64,000 bases of DNA from Bactericera cockerelli. Taxonomy: Eukaryota > Arthropoda > Insecta > Hemiptera > Triozidae. The position numbers were made by a program, and so were the translations under genes. Positions 43,110 to 54,097 of the stretch are shown piece by piece. The stretch's first letter is position 1, and every line of letters starts with the position of its first letter. The notes under the pieces were generated by a model, which had not been told where the DNA came from, did no database searches, and worked only from the letters and a program-made list of their open reading frames with translations. The DNA is taken from assembly GCA_024516035.1 (NCBI GenBank), contig CM044963.1, positions 26,701,732 through 26,765,731 on the forward strand, given 5' to 3'.

Positions 43110-43715
43110 CTCATGCCAGAAAGCACTCGTAACTCTCAAATCTCCCTTTCAACCTTCATATATCACACAAATAACCCTATGAGAAGGTATTATTTCAAAG
43201 TTGAAACGGAGATTTGGGAATTCCGAGAGAGAGAAAGCTTTCTAAAACGAGGGGGCCTGATTCCAGAAAGCTTTCTTAATTTCAAAATCCCCAAATCTCC
43301 CTTTCAACCGTCATATTTCATTCAAATAACCCAATCAGAGTGCATTGAGTGACAGTTAAAAGCAAAATTTGGTGATTTCGAGAGGGAGAAAGCTATCTAA
43401 AATGAGGGGGCCTGGTTCCAGAAAGCTTTCTTGATTTCACGATCCCCAAATCTCCCTTTCAACCGTCATAAATCATTCAAAACACCCAATCAGAGTGCAT
43501 TGTGTGACAGTTAAAAGTAAGATTTGGTGATTTTGAGAGTGAGAAAGCTACTTAAAATGAGGGGGCCTGGTTCCAAAAAGCTTTCTTAATTTCATAATCC
43601 CCAAATCACCCTTTCATCCGTCACATAACACACTCAGAGTACGTTGTGTGACGGTTTGAAACGGAGATTTGGGGATTTCGAGAGTGAGTGCTTTCTGGAA
43701 CCAGGCCCCCACGTA
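43110..43715. repeat. About 155-bp tandem copies of a palindromic MITE
   Basis: Words near AAATCTCCCTTTCAACC repeat at about 43138, 43294, 43448 and 43602. Each is preceded by GGGGGCCTGGTTCCAGAAAG. The array closes with AGTGCTTTCTGGAACCAGGC, the reverse complement of that end, so each unit is a fold-back element sharing termini with its neighbour. Confidence 0.75.
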
Positions 43716-44249
43716 CCTATTTTAATAATGTAAAGAAAAAAGTGAAGAAAAAAAAATAATACATAGAAATTTAAAACATCTTTTAAAAAAATAAAAGTAT
43801 TTGATTTGAATACAGGTAAAGTACATAATTCCAAATGGAACCTATGAAAGTTGCTGATTGATGTAAAAAAAACAATAAATTTATTATATAAAAAAATAAA
43901 AAATACGTGTTTCTCTCTCTCGTCTGGCACATGTTCACTCTGTCGTGTTAAGACTTGTACTGACGGATGAGGGAACATTGGATTTGGAACTCCGTATTCA
44001 CGGGAACTGATGCATTGAGTTGCGTGATATGTTTAGTGGGGGAGAGAGAAGTGCTCCCTACGACTGTTCACTTTGCGAAGCAATCAAACTCTGCTTTGTG
44101 GTCGACCAACGTTTCATTCTATCATTTCACTGGCCTTAAAAATTGACTCGTCGACTCTCAACATTGCTTCATCTGAATGATGAATGGAATGTCGCTTTCT
44201 TTGTATAAAGCGTTCTTCACACCTCGGCTGAGGTGTTTGATATAAAGAT

Positions 44250-44452
44250 GCCAGAGTCGATTCCGCGTTGAATGCACTGGTTCTCGTAGGATCACCGAAG
44301 TTAAACAACGTCCAGCGAAGTGAAGACTTTGTGACATTTCGGCCCAACCCAGACTGGGTGAGGTTAATGTGGGTAGCAGGTTTGTGAGTTTCCTGCGAAT
44401 GGAGGGTAACACCTCCGCCGTGATATGACCATGCAGTTGAAAGCGACGTCAA
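44250..44452 (+). repeat. 5S rRNA-derived SINE, best copy
   Basis: Head GCCAGAGTCGATTCCGCGTT, GAATGCACTGGTTCTCGTAG, GATCACCGAAGTTAAACAAC and GTCCAGCG parallels insect 5S rRNA from its 5' end. Tail: CAGACTGGGTGAGGTTAATG, GGGTAGCAGGTTTGTGAG, CCATGCAGTTGAAAGCGACG. It is about 200 bp with no internal ORF. Confidence 0.85.
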
Positions 44453-44584
44453 AGCCCAAAAAAAAGATAAAGAGCTACAGTTGCTCTTGTGTTATTATGA
44501 ATGACACAAGACTTTACGAGAACTACTGCTATTGCATCATATTATCTCCAACCAACCATTATATTCCCACATCAGTCTCGTATT

Positions 44585-44762
44585 GCCGCCACTGGTCCTT
44601 GCCCACTCTACAACTACCCCAATTTTCCTCACGAGGCTAGGGCAGGCCCCGACATCCAAAGTACAGAGCCGTTAAAAAATTCGACCCCCCCCCCTCCGCG
44701 CCGGGATTCGAACCCGGGTCACCTGATGTGCTGATCATGCTGCCGCTAGGCCAAGTTGAATG
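44585..44762 (-). repeat. SINE-3 copy, inverted
   Basis: GCCGCCACTGGTCCTTGCCC, TTTTCCTCACGAGG, AAAGTACAGAGCC and GCCGGGATTCGAACCCGGGT (B box reversed), ending CGCTAGGCCA. Confidence 0.75.
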
Positions 44763-45028
44763 ATGAATAATATGGTGATATTCATGCTTGCTTTCTGCTG
44801 CACGTTGCGAGACAGTCTCGGATTGTTGACGCATGCGCAGACACGCTCTTGTTCATATCGTATGCTTTACACTTGGCTTCCGACGCGAGCTTCTTCTGAG
44901 TTTTGTGTTCATGTTGAGTGTCGTCCATTTTGAATTTTTATGTCGTTTACGCTTGATGTTTTTAAATTTGTTTTGTTTATATTTTTGTTAAAACACCATT
45001 TTGAAAATTAAATTGTGACATTTGTGTT

Positions 45029-45243
45029 CAATGCAGATCGTGATGGACTTCAATGATTAGGTAAAGTTTGCCACGTGTTCAGTTTTGTTTGCCTAATTAA
45101 TTTTTTTTTAACCCTTTTAATGACCCGAATGGGACGTGACAACTTTTGTGATGAACTTCAATGATTTTGTAAAGTTGCCACGTGTTCAGTTTTGTTTGCC
45201 TGATTAGTTTTTTAACCCTTGTGGTGACCGGAATTGGACGTGA
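45029..45243. repeat. 107-bp tandem duplication
   Basis: ACTTCAATGATTAGGTAAAG, TTTGCCACGTGTTCAGTTTT and GGGACGTGAC repeat as ACTTCAATGATTTTGTAAAG, TTGCCACGTGTTCAGTTTTG and GGACGTGAC. Confidence 0.85.
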
Positions 45244-45749
45244 CCTCTTTTTTTTAGTGCTGTTTCCATTTTTTTTTTTTTTTTTGTACACAGTATTAAT
45301 AATAATCACATTGGACAAAGGCAATATAAAAAAAAAAACGTTAGAAAAAACCCGAGAATACTATTCTTGGGTTTTATTCTGATAGAATTTTATTCTTACA
45401 ATAGATTGCACTACTTTCAAGTCTTTCCAACTAGAAAGTAAGTTTGCCCTATTAGGATGTATTGCTCCTTTTTACTTTCCCTATCCTATAGAAAGGAAAG
45501 TAATGAAATCACCCAAAAAATAATTATATCCTAACCCTAAACCATTTTGACGTTACTTGGAACTGTAAAATGAAAAAAAAAATATTATTTTTTAAATGAT
45601 TATAGTTTAACCCATTCGTGTCTATTTGTCTTGCACCTTTTTGACGTGTATAGTTTTTAGTAGTAAAAAATATGAAAGAAATGATTGGGTTGCTGTTGGT
45701 AGTTATTACAAAACCTGGGGAGTTACCAGAAATATTTTTCCAAATTTAG

Positions 45750-45922
45750 CCGACCTCCGTAGATCAGTGTGAAAGCATTGGTTGCTGATACGGAGGTTGC
45801 GGTTTCAAATCCCGGCCGGAGCGGAAAATTCTGACCAAGATTTTCCGTTTACGGAATGGCATGGATGTAAAGGTAAAGTGCCCTGAAGTAATGCGAAAGC
45901 GGTTCCGGGGCACAACAATTAC
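45750..45922 (+). repeat. SINE-5 copy
   Basis: CCGACCTCCGTAGATCAGTG (A-box-like), GCGGTTTCAAATCCCGGCCG (B-box-like), AATGGCATGGATGTAAAGGT and CCTGAAGTAATGCGAAAGCG. Confidence 0.7.
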
Positions 45923-46269
45923 TTTTAAAAATATAATATAAATATGTATGTAGGTTCTTCGTATCTGTCATATAGCAATAGTTGTAAACGAGAGGCTTGT
46001 GAAAATACCTCGAGAAACCCTGGCTGGTTGCCATAGCAACAACGAACTAAATAAGACAACAAATGCGTGTCACAGAAACGCCAATCAAGGACTTTCCAAG
46101 ACCAGTTTTTTACAGGGCGCAACACTTTGCTTCGCAACGGTGCGAAGCGTTTCGCAATGTTTCATGCTCCGAACAATTTTTAATAAGTTCACAGAAAATA
46201 AAACATGATTAAATAGTAAATACATATATAGTAAAAAAAATAAATATTTTTTACCAGCAGGGGCATTCA

Positions 46270-46315
46270 GGGCCGTATTATGAAAGAGGATTATTATATC
46301 TAAGCCGACCCTTAG
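46270..46315. mobile_element. Harbinger-like MITE, left part, split by the BEL element
   Basis: GGGCCGTATTATGAAAGAGG pairs with the right end at 54270 (reverse complement GGGCCGAATCATGGAACAGA). The BEL target duplication CTTAG is its last five bases. Confidence 0.6.
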
Positions 46316-46650
46316 TGTAGAGACAGTGTTAAGAGGACAAGAATTTAGCCTTTGTATTGTTAGCTTTTGCTCGCGATCGTCACCGTTTACAAAGATAGAG
46401 AGATAGATTAAGCGCACTCACGATGGATTCAAAGTAGATTCGGCGATAACGAGGTGACGATGATGACAGACGACAGACTGATTAGGTGTAGGTGTTGAAC
46501 CTGTTGCAGAGGTCAGTTCTCCAGATCTCCAGATTCTATGGCGGCTCGCGCGTATTAATAATATAGAATGCGCGGGCGGCTCGCGAGTTATGTATCGATT
46601 TTGAATAAAGGAAGGACGGTAGGAAAAATATATAATGGTCGGTCCTAACA
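46316..46650 (-). repeat. 3' LTR of the BEL/Pao element
   Basis: 335 bp, flanked on the left by the target duplication CTTAG. In element orientation it starts TGTTAGGACCGACCATTATA with a TATATATT box. Confidence 0.93.
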
Positions 46651-46963
46651 TACCCCCTCACAAAATAGGATACTATTTTCTCCCAGATACAGTGTTCTAC
46701 CTTGGTAATAATAATCAGGTAAGAAAAAGGGAGAAAAAAGGGAAATACCTTTTTAATAATGATTACACTAAAGCATACTAGATTATGTACACAGATTTAA
46801 TAATTGTTTAACGAATTTGATACTAAAGATCTCTCAGGTAAGATTCTAGCTTGATAAAAAGAAAAGTAACAAAAAACCAACACCAAAAAAAGATTGATTA
46901 AATGGAACATTAAGTTCAAAAGATCATAACATATTTACAAAAGCACTCAATAAGAGGGCTGGA

Positions 46964-49900
46964 TTACTCTTGGGAGTCACCCAAAGGCAACACCGCAAGC
47001 TTTGATGCAGGGCGAGTCAACTCACTATGAGCTGTCCGCACTGTGACAACACGAACAACTTGATCATCTCCAGGCATGACCTTGGTCACAATACCAAGAG
47101 GCCATTGTTGAGGTGGATAATGTGGCATATGGAGAAGTACCACATCGTTAAGTTTGATGTTGTCCGTTGTAGTTGTCCACTTGTTACGTTGAATCAACGA
47201 GTTTAGATAGTCCGCCTTCCAGCGTTTCCAGAAACTCTGGGTAGCTTGAGAGACAAGAAGCCAACGTTTGAGCGGTGGGATGAATTCTTCGGCTATGTCT
47301 CTCTCTGGTCGAGAAAGTAAGGGAGCTCCAATAAGAAAGTGTCCTGGCGTCAGGATGTTTACGCCATCGTCTGGACTGGAACTTAACGAACAGATCGGTC
47401 GAGAGTTCAGAATTGCTTCAATGCGCACGAGAAAGGTAGATATTTCTTCAAAGGTCCATGTTTGTCCTTGAAGAACATGACTCAAATGTTTCTTCACACT
47501 GCGAACCCCTGCTTCCCATAAGCCTCCAAAGTTTGGAGCACTTGGGGGTATGAAATTCCACTGAATTTCTTTGGTTTGAAGAAACTGATGAATGGTGGTA
47601 TCTGCTGAACGCAGAAAAGATTGTATATCAGAGAGATGGGACGCAGCACCTTGGAAGTTTGTCCCATTATCGCTGAAGATGTTGGTCGGTAGACCACGGC
47701 GTCCCAAGAATCGATCCAAACAGGCCAAAAATGCAGACGTTGACAATTCACTGACCAATTCCAAATGGATGCACTTTGTGGACATGCACACAAACACTGC
47801 AAACCAACATTTGGCCAGCGGAGAGTTTCGCCTTGGTCCTGTTTTATAGGTAAAGGGACCCGCGTAGTCGATACCCACGTTCAAGAACGGTCGTCCTTGA
47901 CTGTATCGTGATATGGGAAGATCCGCCATCATTGGTTGACGGAGAGTTGGTCGTTTTCTGAAGCAGTCAATACATTTGAAAACTAGTCTTCGGATGAGAT
48001 TCCTTGCTCCAATTATCCAGTAATGTTGCTGTAACAAAGATTGAACCACTTTGGGTCCACCATGCAATGTCACAGAATGATAATATCTCACAAGCAAGGT
48101 TGCCAGATGAGATTTTCCAGGGATCAAGATGGGATGTTTGGCAGATTCAGGTATTGGAGCATTACGAAGTCTCCCCCCCACAGCAAGCAACCCGGATGAA
48201 TTGAGCAATGGAGAGAGATTGCGTAGATTTGAACACACTTGTCCAGATTTCAGAGATTTGATTTCCTCACTCATATGATGAGATTGGGTCAATTTAATGA
48301 TCACGGTCAATGAACTATCAAGTTCGGTTAATGATAATAAGAGATTACCAGAGATTTTAGATGACTCGCGTTTGCGACATTTATTGATGAATCTTAGGAC
48401 AAATGCCATGACTCGCTTAAGTTTTGTCAGAGATGAAAACTTTTCCACTGTCTTCACCAGACTATTTTCCTCTGTCTTGATGAGGAGTGCCGCCGAAGGT
48501 TTGAGCTCTGGTACTGGTTCCTCCACAGTAGTGAGTGGCTTTGGCCAGGTTTCCGGAGGTTTTTTAAGGAATGATGGTCCTCGAAACCAAAGTCCATTGT
48601 TGATCAGCTGATTCGGCATCAATCCTCTGCTGGCAGGATCAGCTGGATTATTTTCCGATGTTACATGTCTCCACTGAGCAGGTTCTGATGATTCTAGAAT
48701 TTGAGTGATACGATTCGCCACATAAATCTTGAGACGATAGGGCGGAGTTTGTAACCAAGATAGTACCACTGCACTATCTGAAAAGAGATAAGTTTGATCA
48801 ATTGATAATCTTGTAGATAAAAATCCAAGTGATTTAATTACCTTTACAAGTAAAAGAGCAGCGTTAAGCTCTAGCCGATTAATTGTCTGTACTTTGAGGG
48901 ACGCCACTCGGCTTTTAGCGCGGATGAGGTACGTCTTCACTTCATCATTCTGATAACAAATGCGCAAATAGACAACACAAGCATAAGCTGCCACAGAAGC
49001 ATCTCCAAATCCAACGAGACTTATGGATTTTGTGTTTCCACTTTCGATATGACGTGGAATTTTAATGTTCTTCAATAAAGGTACTTGATTTGTAAAGGTT
49101 TGCCACTGTTCGGTCATTGATTGAGACAACGGTGTGTCCCATGAGAGATTAGTTTGCAGCCACAATTGCTGTAAGAAGATCTTCATCCACACAGTGACTG
49201 GGCTCAAATAGCCATTGCAGTCAAAGATCTTCGCCACAAAAGATAAAACTTGACGTTTTGATAGATTCGAAGGGGTAGGTTCTTCATTCACCATATAGAA
49301 GAATACATCTCTGGTAGGACACCACTGTATCCCCAGGACTTTTATAGCTTCTTCCCCTCCCTCCAAAAACCGATAAGGTTTTTCACACAGTTCTTCTGCC
49401 ATGTCCACTAACACAGCAGAATGTGATGAGGCCCACTTTCTTACTTTAAAGCCGCCTTTTGATAATAGAGATATGATTTGATTTTTAAGATCTAGAGCGT
49501 CTTCCACTGAAGCTGCTCCCATCACCAGATCATCTACGTACACATAGTTGCATAATACCTCAACCGCCTTTGGAAAATGATGGCCTTCATCCAATGCCAG
49601 CTGCTGCAAAACTCGCTGCGCCTGATATGGGCTAGGTGGTAGTCCAAAAGTGACTGTGGTCAACTCGTACTCAGTGATTGTCTTGGGGTCTTCACCATGC
49701 CACAGAATGTGCTGGTACTTCCGGTCTTCAGGATGTATCAAGATGCACCGATACATCGCCTCAATGTCGCAGGTCATTGCAACATTGTTTAACCTGAAAT
49801 GTATGAGCAAGTCACTTATATCTTTCTGTAACTTGGGACCCACCATAAGACTGTTGGAGAGATTTTTACCTGTGTCACTCATTATATTGGGATCAAAAAC

Positions 49901-51493
49901 TACACGTAATTTTGTGGTAGATGAGGTTGATTTGTATACACCATGGTGTACTAATAGATAGTTAGATGGTTCCTGAGCGATAGTCATATGACCCGGTTTG
50001 AGATATGACTTTAAATTGTCATCGTACATCTTTTTGTACTCTGTATTTTTGTTTAACTTCCTATCAAGAGAAGTTAAACGCGTGAGAGCTACGTCTCGAT
50101 TAGATCCTAGATCTGGTGAGGTCAGACCTTTGAATGGCAGACGCAGAACATATCTGCCACTGGGGTCCCTCTGATGCGTGGTTAAGAAATGCTCTTCACA
50201 AGCAATTTCTTCTGGATCTTTGGGTTGATAATCAGGAACTTCTTCAATTTCCCAGAATTTCTGTAACTGAGCAGCTAGAGGATCTTCTGTAATGAAAAGA
50301 GAATGACATGTTCCATTTGATGTTGATACTGGTGCTTTACCAATTAAAAGCCATCCAAACACAGTTGGAATAGCGGAAGGGTTACCAACTATCATGGATG
50401 ATGAGATATCAATAAGTTGACCATAATACTCAGCACCAATGAGCAGGTCTATGGATGAATTCATAGGATAAGAAGTTTTATAGGACAGATCAGCTAGCTT
50501 TAGATGAGAGAATTGTTCTAATACCTCTGAACTGACTTTGACTGAAAGATCACCAGCAATCTTGGGCAAGATGACAACTTTCAGTGAGATAGATTTTGTT
50601 GACATGTTGGTGTCTGGATGAGGACGGACATCACACAATAATTCTCCCCTAGCTTTCAATGGCTGATCTGATCCAACTCCTGAAACTTGAATACTAGAAG
50701 AATTAATAGGGAGTTTTAACAGCTGAGCTAATCGTTGCGAGATAACAGATATCTGAGACCCGGCATCTATGATACACTTGATAGAGTGCCACTGGTCAAA
50801 GGCATCTTTTATTTCAATTGTAGCTGTGCCTAACAAAACCTGATGAGTAGGTTGAGGTTCACTTGACACGTTACGCTGATTGGTATTATTCACATATGGA
50901 CTAGAAGTCGGAAGCAATCCTGTAAAAGATTGATCTCCTCTTTGACGAGATGATGGAAATGATGATTGTTGATTTTCACGAATATTACCACCAGATGTTG
51001 TTGCTCCAGCATTCACATTGCCTCCTGTGTCCATTTGGTGGAGTAGTGAGTGATGGTTGGTGCTCCGACATACACGGCACTGGTAGGTAGAGTGACACTC
51101 TGATTTTGAATGAGTAGAGCTGAGGCAAGCAAAACATAATTTTAATGCTCTTACCTGATTAAAACGCTGAGAGGTGTCCATTTTTAAAAATTTAGGACAT
51201 GATGCAATACGATGTTCACCTGAGTTGCAGACAGAACATGTGAATCGAGAAGATGATGAGGGTGGTTTGTTTTTAGGAAAACTAGAATAATTAATATTTG
51301 GTTGATTTGTAACTTGAGTAGTGACAAGAGTTTTCCGATTTGTTACTTGTGGTAACTTGCAACTTGATGTTGCTTGATCATTGGTCAGTTCCAAAATTGA
51401 ACATTTATGTTGCACAAACTTTACTAGACTGTCAAATGTAGGAAAGTTTACCTCAATTTTATCAGTCTCAAATTCTAGGCGGGTTTTTTTCAT
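46964..51493 (-). CDS. BEL/Pao Pol polyprotein (gag end, protease, RT, RNase H, integrase)
   Basis: 1509-residue open frame. Order: CCHC-like knuckles (CSVCNSGEHRIASC at 86-99, CFACLSSTHSKSEC at 120-133), aspartic protease DAGSQ (D243), peptidase A17/RT region with YVDD at 652-655, RNase H (D841, E near 875-880, D916), integrase H2C2 zinc finger (about 1139-1177), integrase core D1209, D1275, E1327, and the C-terminal DUF5641 block (VVLLHMPHYPPQQWPLGIV). It would copy element RNA into DNA and integrate it. The N-terminal MKK is not a true start: this frame continues Gag after a one-base shift at 51484-51490. Confidence 0.94.
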   Translation of the reverse strand: MKKTRLEFETDKIEVNFPTFDSLVKFVQHKCSILELTNDQATSSCKLPQVTNRKTLVTTQVTNQPNINYSSFPKNKPPSSSSRFTCSVCNSGEHRIASCPKFLKMDTSQRFNQVRALKLCFACLSSTHSKSECHSTYQCRVCRSTNHHSLLHQMDTGGNVNAGATTSGGNIRENQQSSFPSSRQRGDQSFTGLLPTSSPYVNNTNQRNVSSEPQPTHQVLLGTATIEIKDAFDQWHSIKCIIDAGSQISVISQRLAQLLKLPINSSSIQVSGVGSDQPLKARGELLCDVRPHPDTNMSTKSISLKVVILPKIAGDLSVKVSSEVLEQFSHLKLADLSYKTSYPMNSSIDLLIGAEYYGQLIDISSSMIVGNPSAIPTVFGWLLIGKAPVSTSNGTCHSLFITEDPLAAQLQKFWEIEEVPDYQPKDPEEIACEEHFLTTHQRDPSGRYVLRLPFKGLTSPDLGSNRDVALTRLTSLDRKLNKNTEYKKMYDDNLKSYLKPGHMTIAQEPSNYLLVHHGVYKSTSSTTKLRVVFDPNIMSDTGKNLSNSLMVGPKLQKDISDLLIHFRLNNVAMTCDIEAMYRCILIHPEDRKYQHILWHGEDPKTITEYELTTVTFGLPPSPYQAQRVLQQLALDEGHHFPKAVEVLCNYVYVDDLVMGAASVEDALDLKNQIISLLSKGGFKVRKWASSHSAVLVDMAEELCEKPYRFLEGGEEAIKVLGIQWCPTRDVFFYMVNEEPTPSNLSKRQVLSFVAKIFDCNGYLSPVTVWMKIFLQQLWLQTNLSWDTPLSQSMTEQWQTFTNQVPLLKNIKIPRHIESGNTKSISLVGFGDASVAAYACVVYLRICYQNDEVKTYLIRAKSRVASLKVQTINRLELNAALLLVKVIKSLGFLSTRLSIDQTYLFSDSAVVLSWLQTPPYRLKIYVANRITQILESSEPAQWRHVTSENNPADPASRGLMPNQLINNGLWFRGPSFLKKPPETWPKPLTTVEEPVPELKPSAALLIKTEENSLVKTVEKFSSLTKLKRVMAFVLRFINKCRKRESSKISGNLLLSLTELDSSLTVIIKLTQSHHMSEEIKSLKSGQVCSNLRNLSPLLNSSGLLAVGGRLRNAPIPESAKHPILIPGKSHLATLLVRYYHSVTLHGGPKVVQSLLQQHYWIIGARNLIRRLVFKCIDCFRKRPTLRQPMMADLPISRYSQGRPFLNVGIDYAGPFTYKTGPRRNSPLAKCWFAVFVCMSTKCIHLELVSELSTSAFLACLDRFLGRRGLPTNIFSDNGTNFQGAASHLSDIQSFLRSADTTIHQFLQTKEIQWNFIPPSAPNFGGLWEAGVRSVKKHLSHVLQGQTWTFEEISTFLVRIEAILNSRPICSLSSSPDDGVNILTPGHFLIGAPLLSRPERDIAEEFIPPLKRWLLVSQATQSFWKRWKADYLNSLIQRNKWTTTTDNIKLNDVVLLHMPHYPPQQWPLGIVTKVMPGDDQVVRVVTVRTAHSELTRPASKLAVLPLGDSQE

Positions 51494-52268
51494 CCAAAGA
51501 ACGCAAGCCTAATTGTAACAGGATAAACTCACCTAAATCCTGGATCTGAAGTCCTTTGATAGATTCTACGTTGACATGAAACACATCTAGAAAGTGTCGC
51601 AATGATTTGATATTGTCCGATTGGAGAGCTGGAAACTTCATGATTTTTGATAAATATGCGTTAGCTAAGATACGCTTCTTAGCAAAACGGGTTATCAGTG
51701 ATTGATACGCAAGAGGATAATTGCCTGCAACAAATGGTATGTGTTCAATACAACTGGCAGCAGAACTCTGAACATATGATTTGAGATACGAAAACTTCTG
51801 TATGTCCGAGAGTTCCTCATTGCTGTGGATAAGTTGATCGTAGAGAGAGCGCCATGCAGGAAATGATGCAACATCTCCACTAAATATAGGTACAGTGATG
51901 GTTGGTAGTCTGATCTTAGGTAGCTGATTTTGATGAGGGTTTAACAGTGTTTGATTCAGATCTGGGTCTTCATGTTCTTTTAGAGAGCTTTCATGTGCTT
52001 TGATTCTGTAATAAAGGTCTTCAGCTGATTCTAAACTTTTAGTACATTCAACTTCATCACCTGCATCAACTTGCAGATTTAACTTTTCAATGATATCAAT
52101 ACTTTGCTCAAACAGACTAAAAATATCATCAATTTTAGCTGCCCTAACTTTGAAGTCTTTCACTTTGGTTGGATCTTTACTTGAATTAAAACAGCGTTGT
52201 ATGCGTTCAAAATATTTATTCCGATTCTTGATAGCTATTGTCACTTGCTCTTTCACTGTAGGAGCCAT
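51468..52268 (-). CDS. BEL/Pao Gag (DUF1759), N-terminal part of the polyprotein
   Basis: It starts MAPTVKEQVTIAIKNRNKY at 52268, has a coiled-coil-like N-terminus, then the DUF1759 Gag block LPTITVPIFSGDVASFPAWR and IQKFSYLKSYVQSSAASCI. It ends soon after LRSLDEK because the frame changes in a seven-A run; the continuing Gag sequence is the start of the overlapping 46964-51493 frame. In BEL elements these are normally one ORF, so this is either a one-base insertion in this copy or an assembly indel. Confidence 0.92.
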   Translation of the reverse strand: MAPTVKEQVTIAIKNRNKYFERIQRCFNSSKDPTKVKDFKVRAAKIDDIFSLFEQSIDIIEKLNLQVDAGDEVECTKSLESAEDLYYRIKAHESSLKEHEDPDLNQTLLNPHQNQLPKIRLPTITVPIFSGDVASFPAWRSLYDQLIHSNEELSDIQKFSYLKSYVQSSAASCIEHIPFVAGNYPLAYQSLITRFAKKRILANAYLSKIMKFPALQSDNIKSLRHFLDVFHVNVESIKGLQIQDLGEFILLQLGLRSLDEKNPPRI

Positions 52269-53757
52269 GTTTCAACTTCCTCACAGGTAAAGGCAAAATA
52301 AATAAAAAATAAAAAGTGATCTTGATAGTTAGGTACTTACTCAGTAATTATGCCAAAAATACCAATAAACCTTTATTATAAATGATAAAAATATTAAACA
52401 CAATTTTTAAAATATTGAAAAGGTATAAACACAATTTAAATGATTAAGGAGATTAAATCCCTTGAAAGGTGGAGAGAAAAAAATGATAAAAATATGAAAA
52501 AGTATAAAACACACTCTAAATGATTGAGAAAAGAGAAAGAAAAAAATATTAACACAAGTTAAATTAATTATAAAGTATTTAAACTATTTAGAGAAAAAAA
52601 CACTTTAAATTATTGATAAAAAAAAACACTTACAATTTGGTGAAAATCTAATAAACCAGTATGAATTGCACATTAGGTGCATAAATAAAATTTCAAAAGA
52701 AAAGAAACCAAAAGTAAAACTGACGTAAAGTCAAATTTTAAGTTACTACTGATAATGAAAAACAGAAAATAAATTTCAAAATAATTGGGGAAATAACACT
52801 GAAAATAACTTTAATCAATAATATTAGCAAGTGGTTGCTAACATTATTGCTCAATTAGATAATTTATTAAGCACTGATAAAATGATAGATAAGAACACTA
52901 TTGTAAATTATAAATATGGGTAGATGTAAAAATATTTCACTATAAAAACTTTTAAAATAAAAATAACTGGTTCACTAAAGCAGTGAAGTACCACAGGATT
53001 ATAAGTTAAATTATAAAAAATAATTATGATGTTACTTACATTATTATTAAGATAGGTTCTCAAGCTGAGAGATCATGACTTATTTGATAACTTGAAATAT
53101 TGAGACAGTTGATATGATTCTCAATAATCAATAAATAAGTGTGTACATAAGCAATTAATCAAGTAGTAATGTGCAAAATTTAACTAAGGTATTATTCAAA
53201 TAAATTGATCTCAATTAAGATTGCATAAAATAAAATTTTAAAATTTTCCCAGTTGAAAAACAAATAATTGAAAATTTGAAATTTCAGATTTGTTTTGTTT
53301 TGATTTGAAATTCGTTAGAGATAACACCTGATAAGATTAACAGCTGATATTAAACAGCCGATGTTAACCGCTGATAAATGGAAGTTCACAAAAGGGACGC
53401 CAACTAGATCACAACTAGTCAAATCTCGTTATGACTAGATTTGAAATGGCCGACCCAAGCTACCAAAATTAAAATTTTGGATGATTAGATGCATTTGATA
53501 AATAGGTAAAAATGATAGATAACGAGAGATAAAGGAGAGATAAAATGGTTTGATCTTACCAAGATACAATACTGTATGAGAGATTAGATCCAAAAACACA
53601 AGAGATAACGATAAAAATGATTAGCGATTAGCGATAAAATCACGAGGTACTTAACAAAGGTAAAACTTGAGCTCACAAACTAAAACCAAAGAGCCGGTAA
53701 ATTTCACTAATTAAACCAAATTAATTAAATGCAATTCGCGACCGAATGACCAAAATA
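52269..53757 (-). other. 5' leader of the BEL/Pao element
   Basis: About 1.5 kb, very AT-rich, no ORF. Next to the 5' LTR the minus strand reads TATTTTGGTCATTCGGTCGC; the TGG in it is a candidate primer-binding site, five bases in. Such a long leader may hold packaging signals (inferred). Confidence 0.6.
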
Positions 53758-54092
53758 TGTAGAGACAGTGTTAAGAGGACAAGAATTTAGCCTTTGTATT
53801 GTTAGCTTTTGCTCGCGATCGTCACCGTTTACAAAGATAGAGAGATAGATTAAGCGCACTCACGATGGATTCAAAGTAGATTCGGCGATAACGAGGTGAC
53901 GATGATGACAGACGACAGACTGATTAGGTGTAGGTGTTGAACCTGTTGCAGAGGTCAGTTCTCCAGATCTCCAGATTCTATGGCGGCTCGCGCGTATTAA
54001 TAATATAGAATGCGCGGGCGGCTCGCGAGTTATGTATCGATTTTGAATAAAGGAAGGACGGTAGGAAAAATATATAATGGTCGGTCCTAACA
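53758..54092 (-). repeat. 5' LTR of the BEL/Pao element
   Basis: 335 bp, no difference seen from the left LTR, followed on the right by CTTAG. Confidence 0.93.
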
Positions 54093-54097
54093 CTTAG

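Larger units (their letters stand above)
46316..54092 (-). mobile_element. BEL/Pao LTR retrotransposon
   Basis: It is 7777 bp, with 335-bp LTRs (46316-46650 and 53758-54092) that appear identical and start TGT and end ACA on the + strand. The target duplication is CTTAG (46311-46315 and 54093-54097). On the coding strand the 5' LTR is the right one. The order is LTR, about 1.5 kb AT-rich leader, gag, pol (protease, RT, RNase H, integrase, DUF5641), short polypurine tract TGAGGGGGTA, LTR. The insertion is recent. A one-base excess in an A run splits the reading frame. Confidence 0.95.

Noticed and set aside
44250..44330. 5S rRNA gene
   Set aside because: Only the 5' part resembles 5S rRNA. 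It diverges after GTCCAGCG and joins a SINE tail shared with tRNA-headed copies.
51480..51495. Programmed -1 frameshift site A AAA AAC in the BEL element
   Set aside because: The pol frame is +1 relative to gag, so a -1 shift would not reach it. One extra A is simpler.
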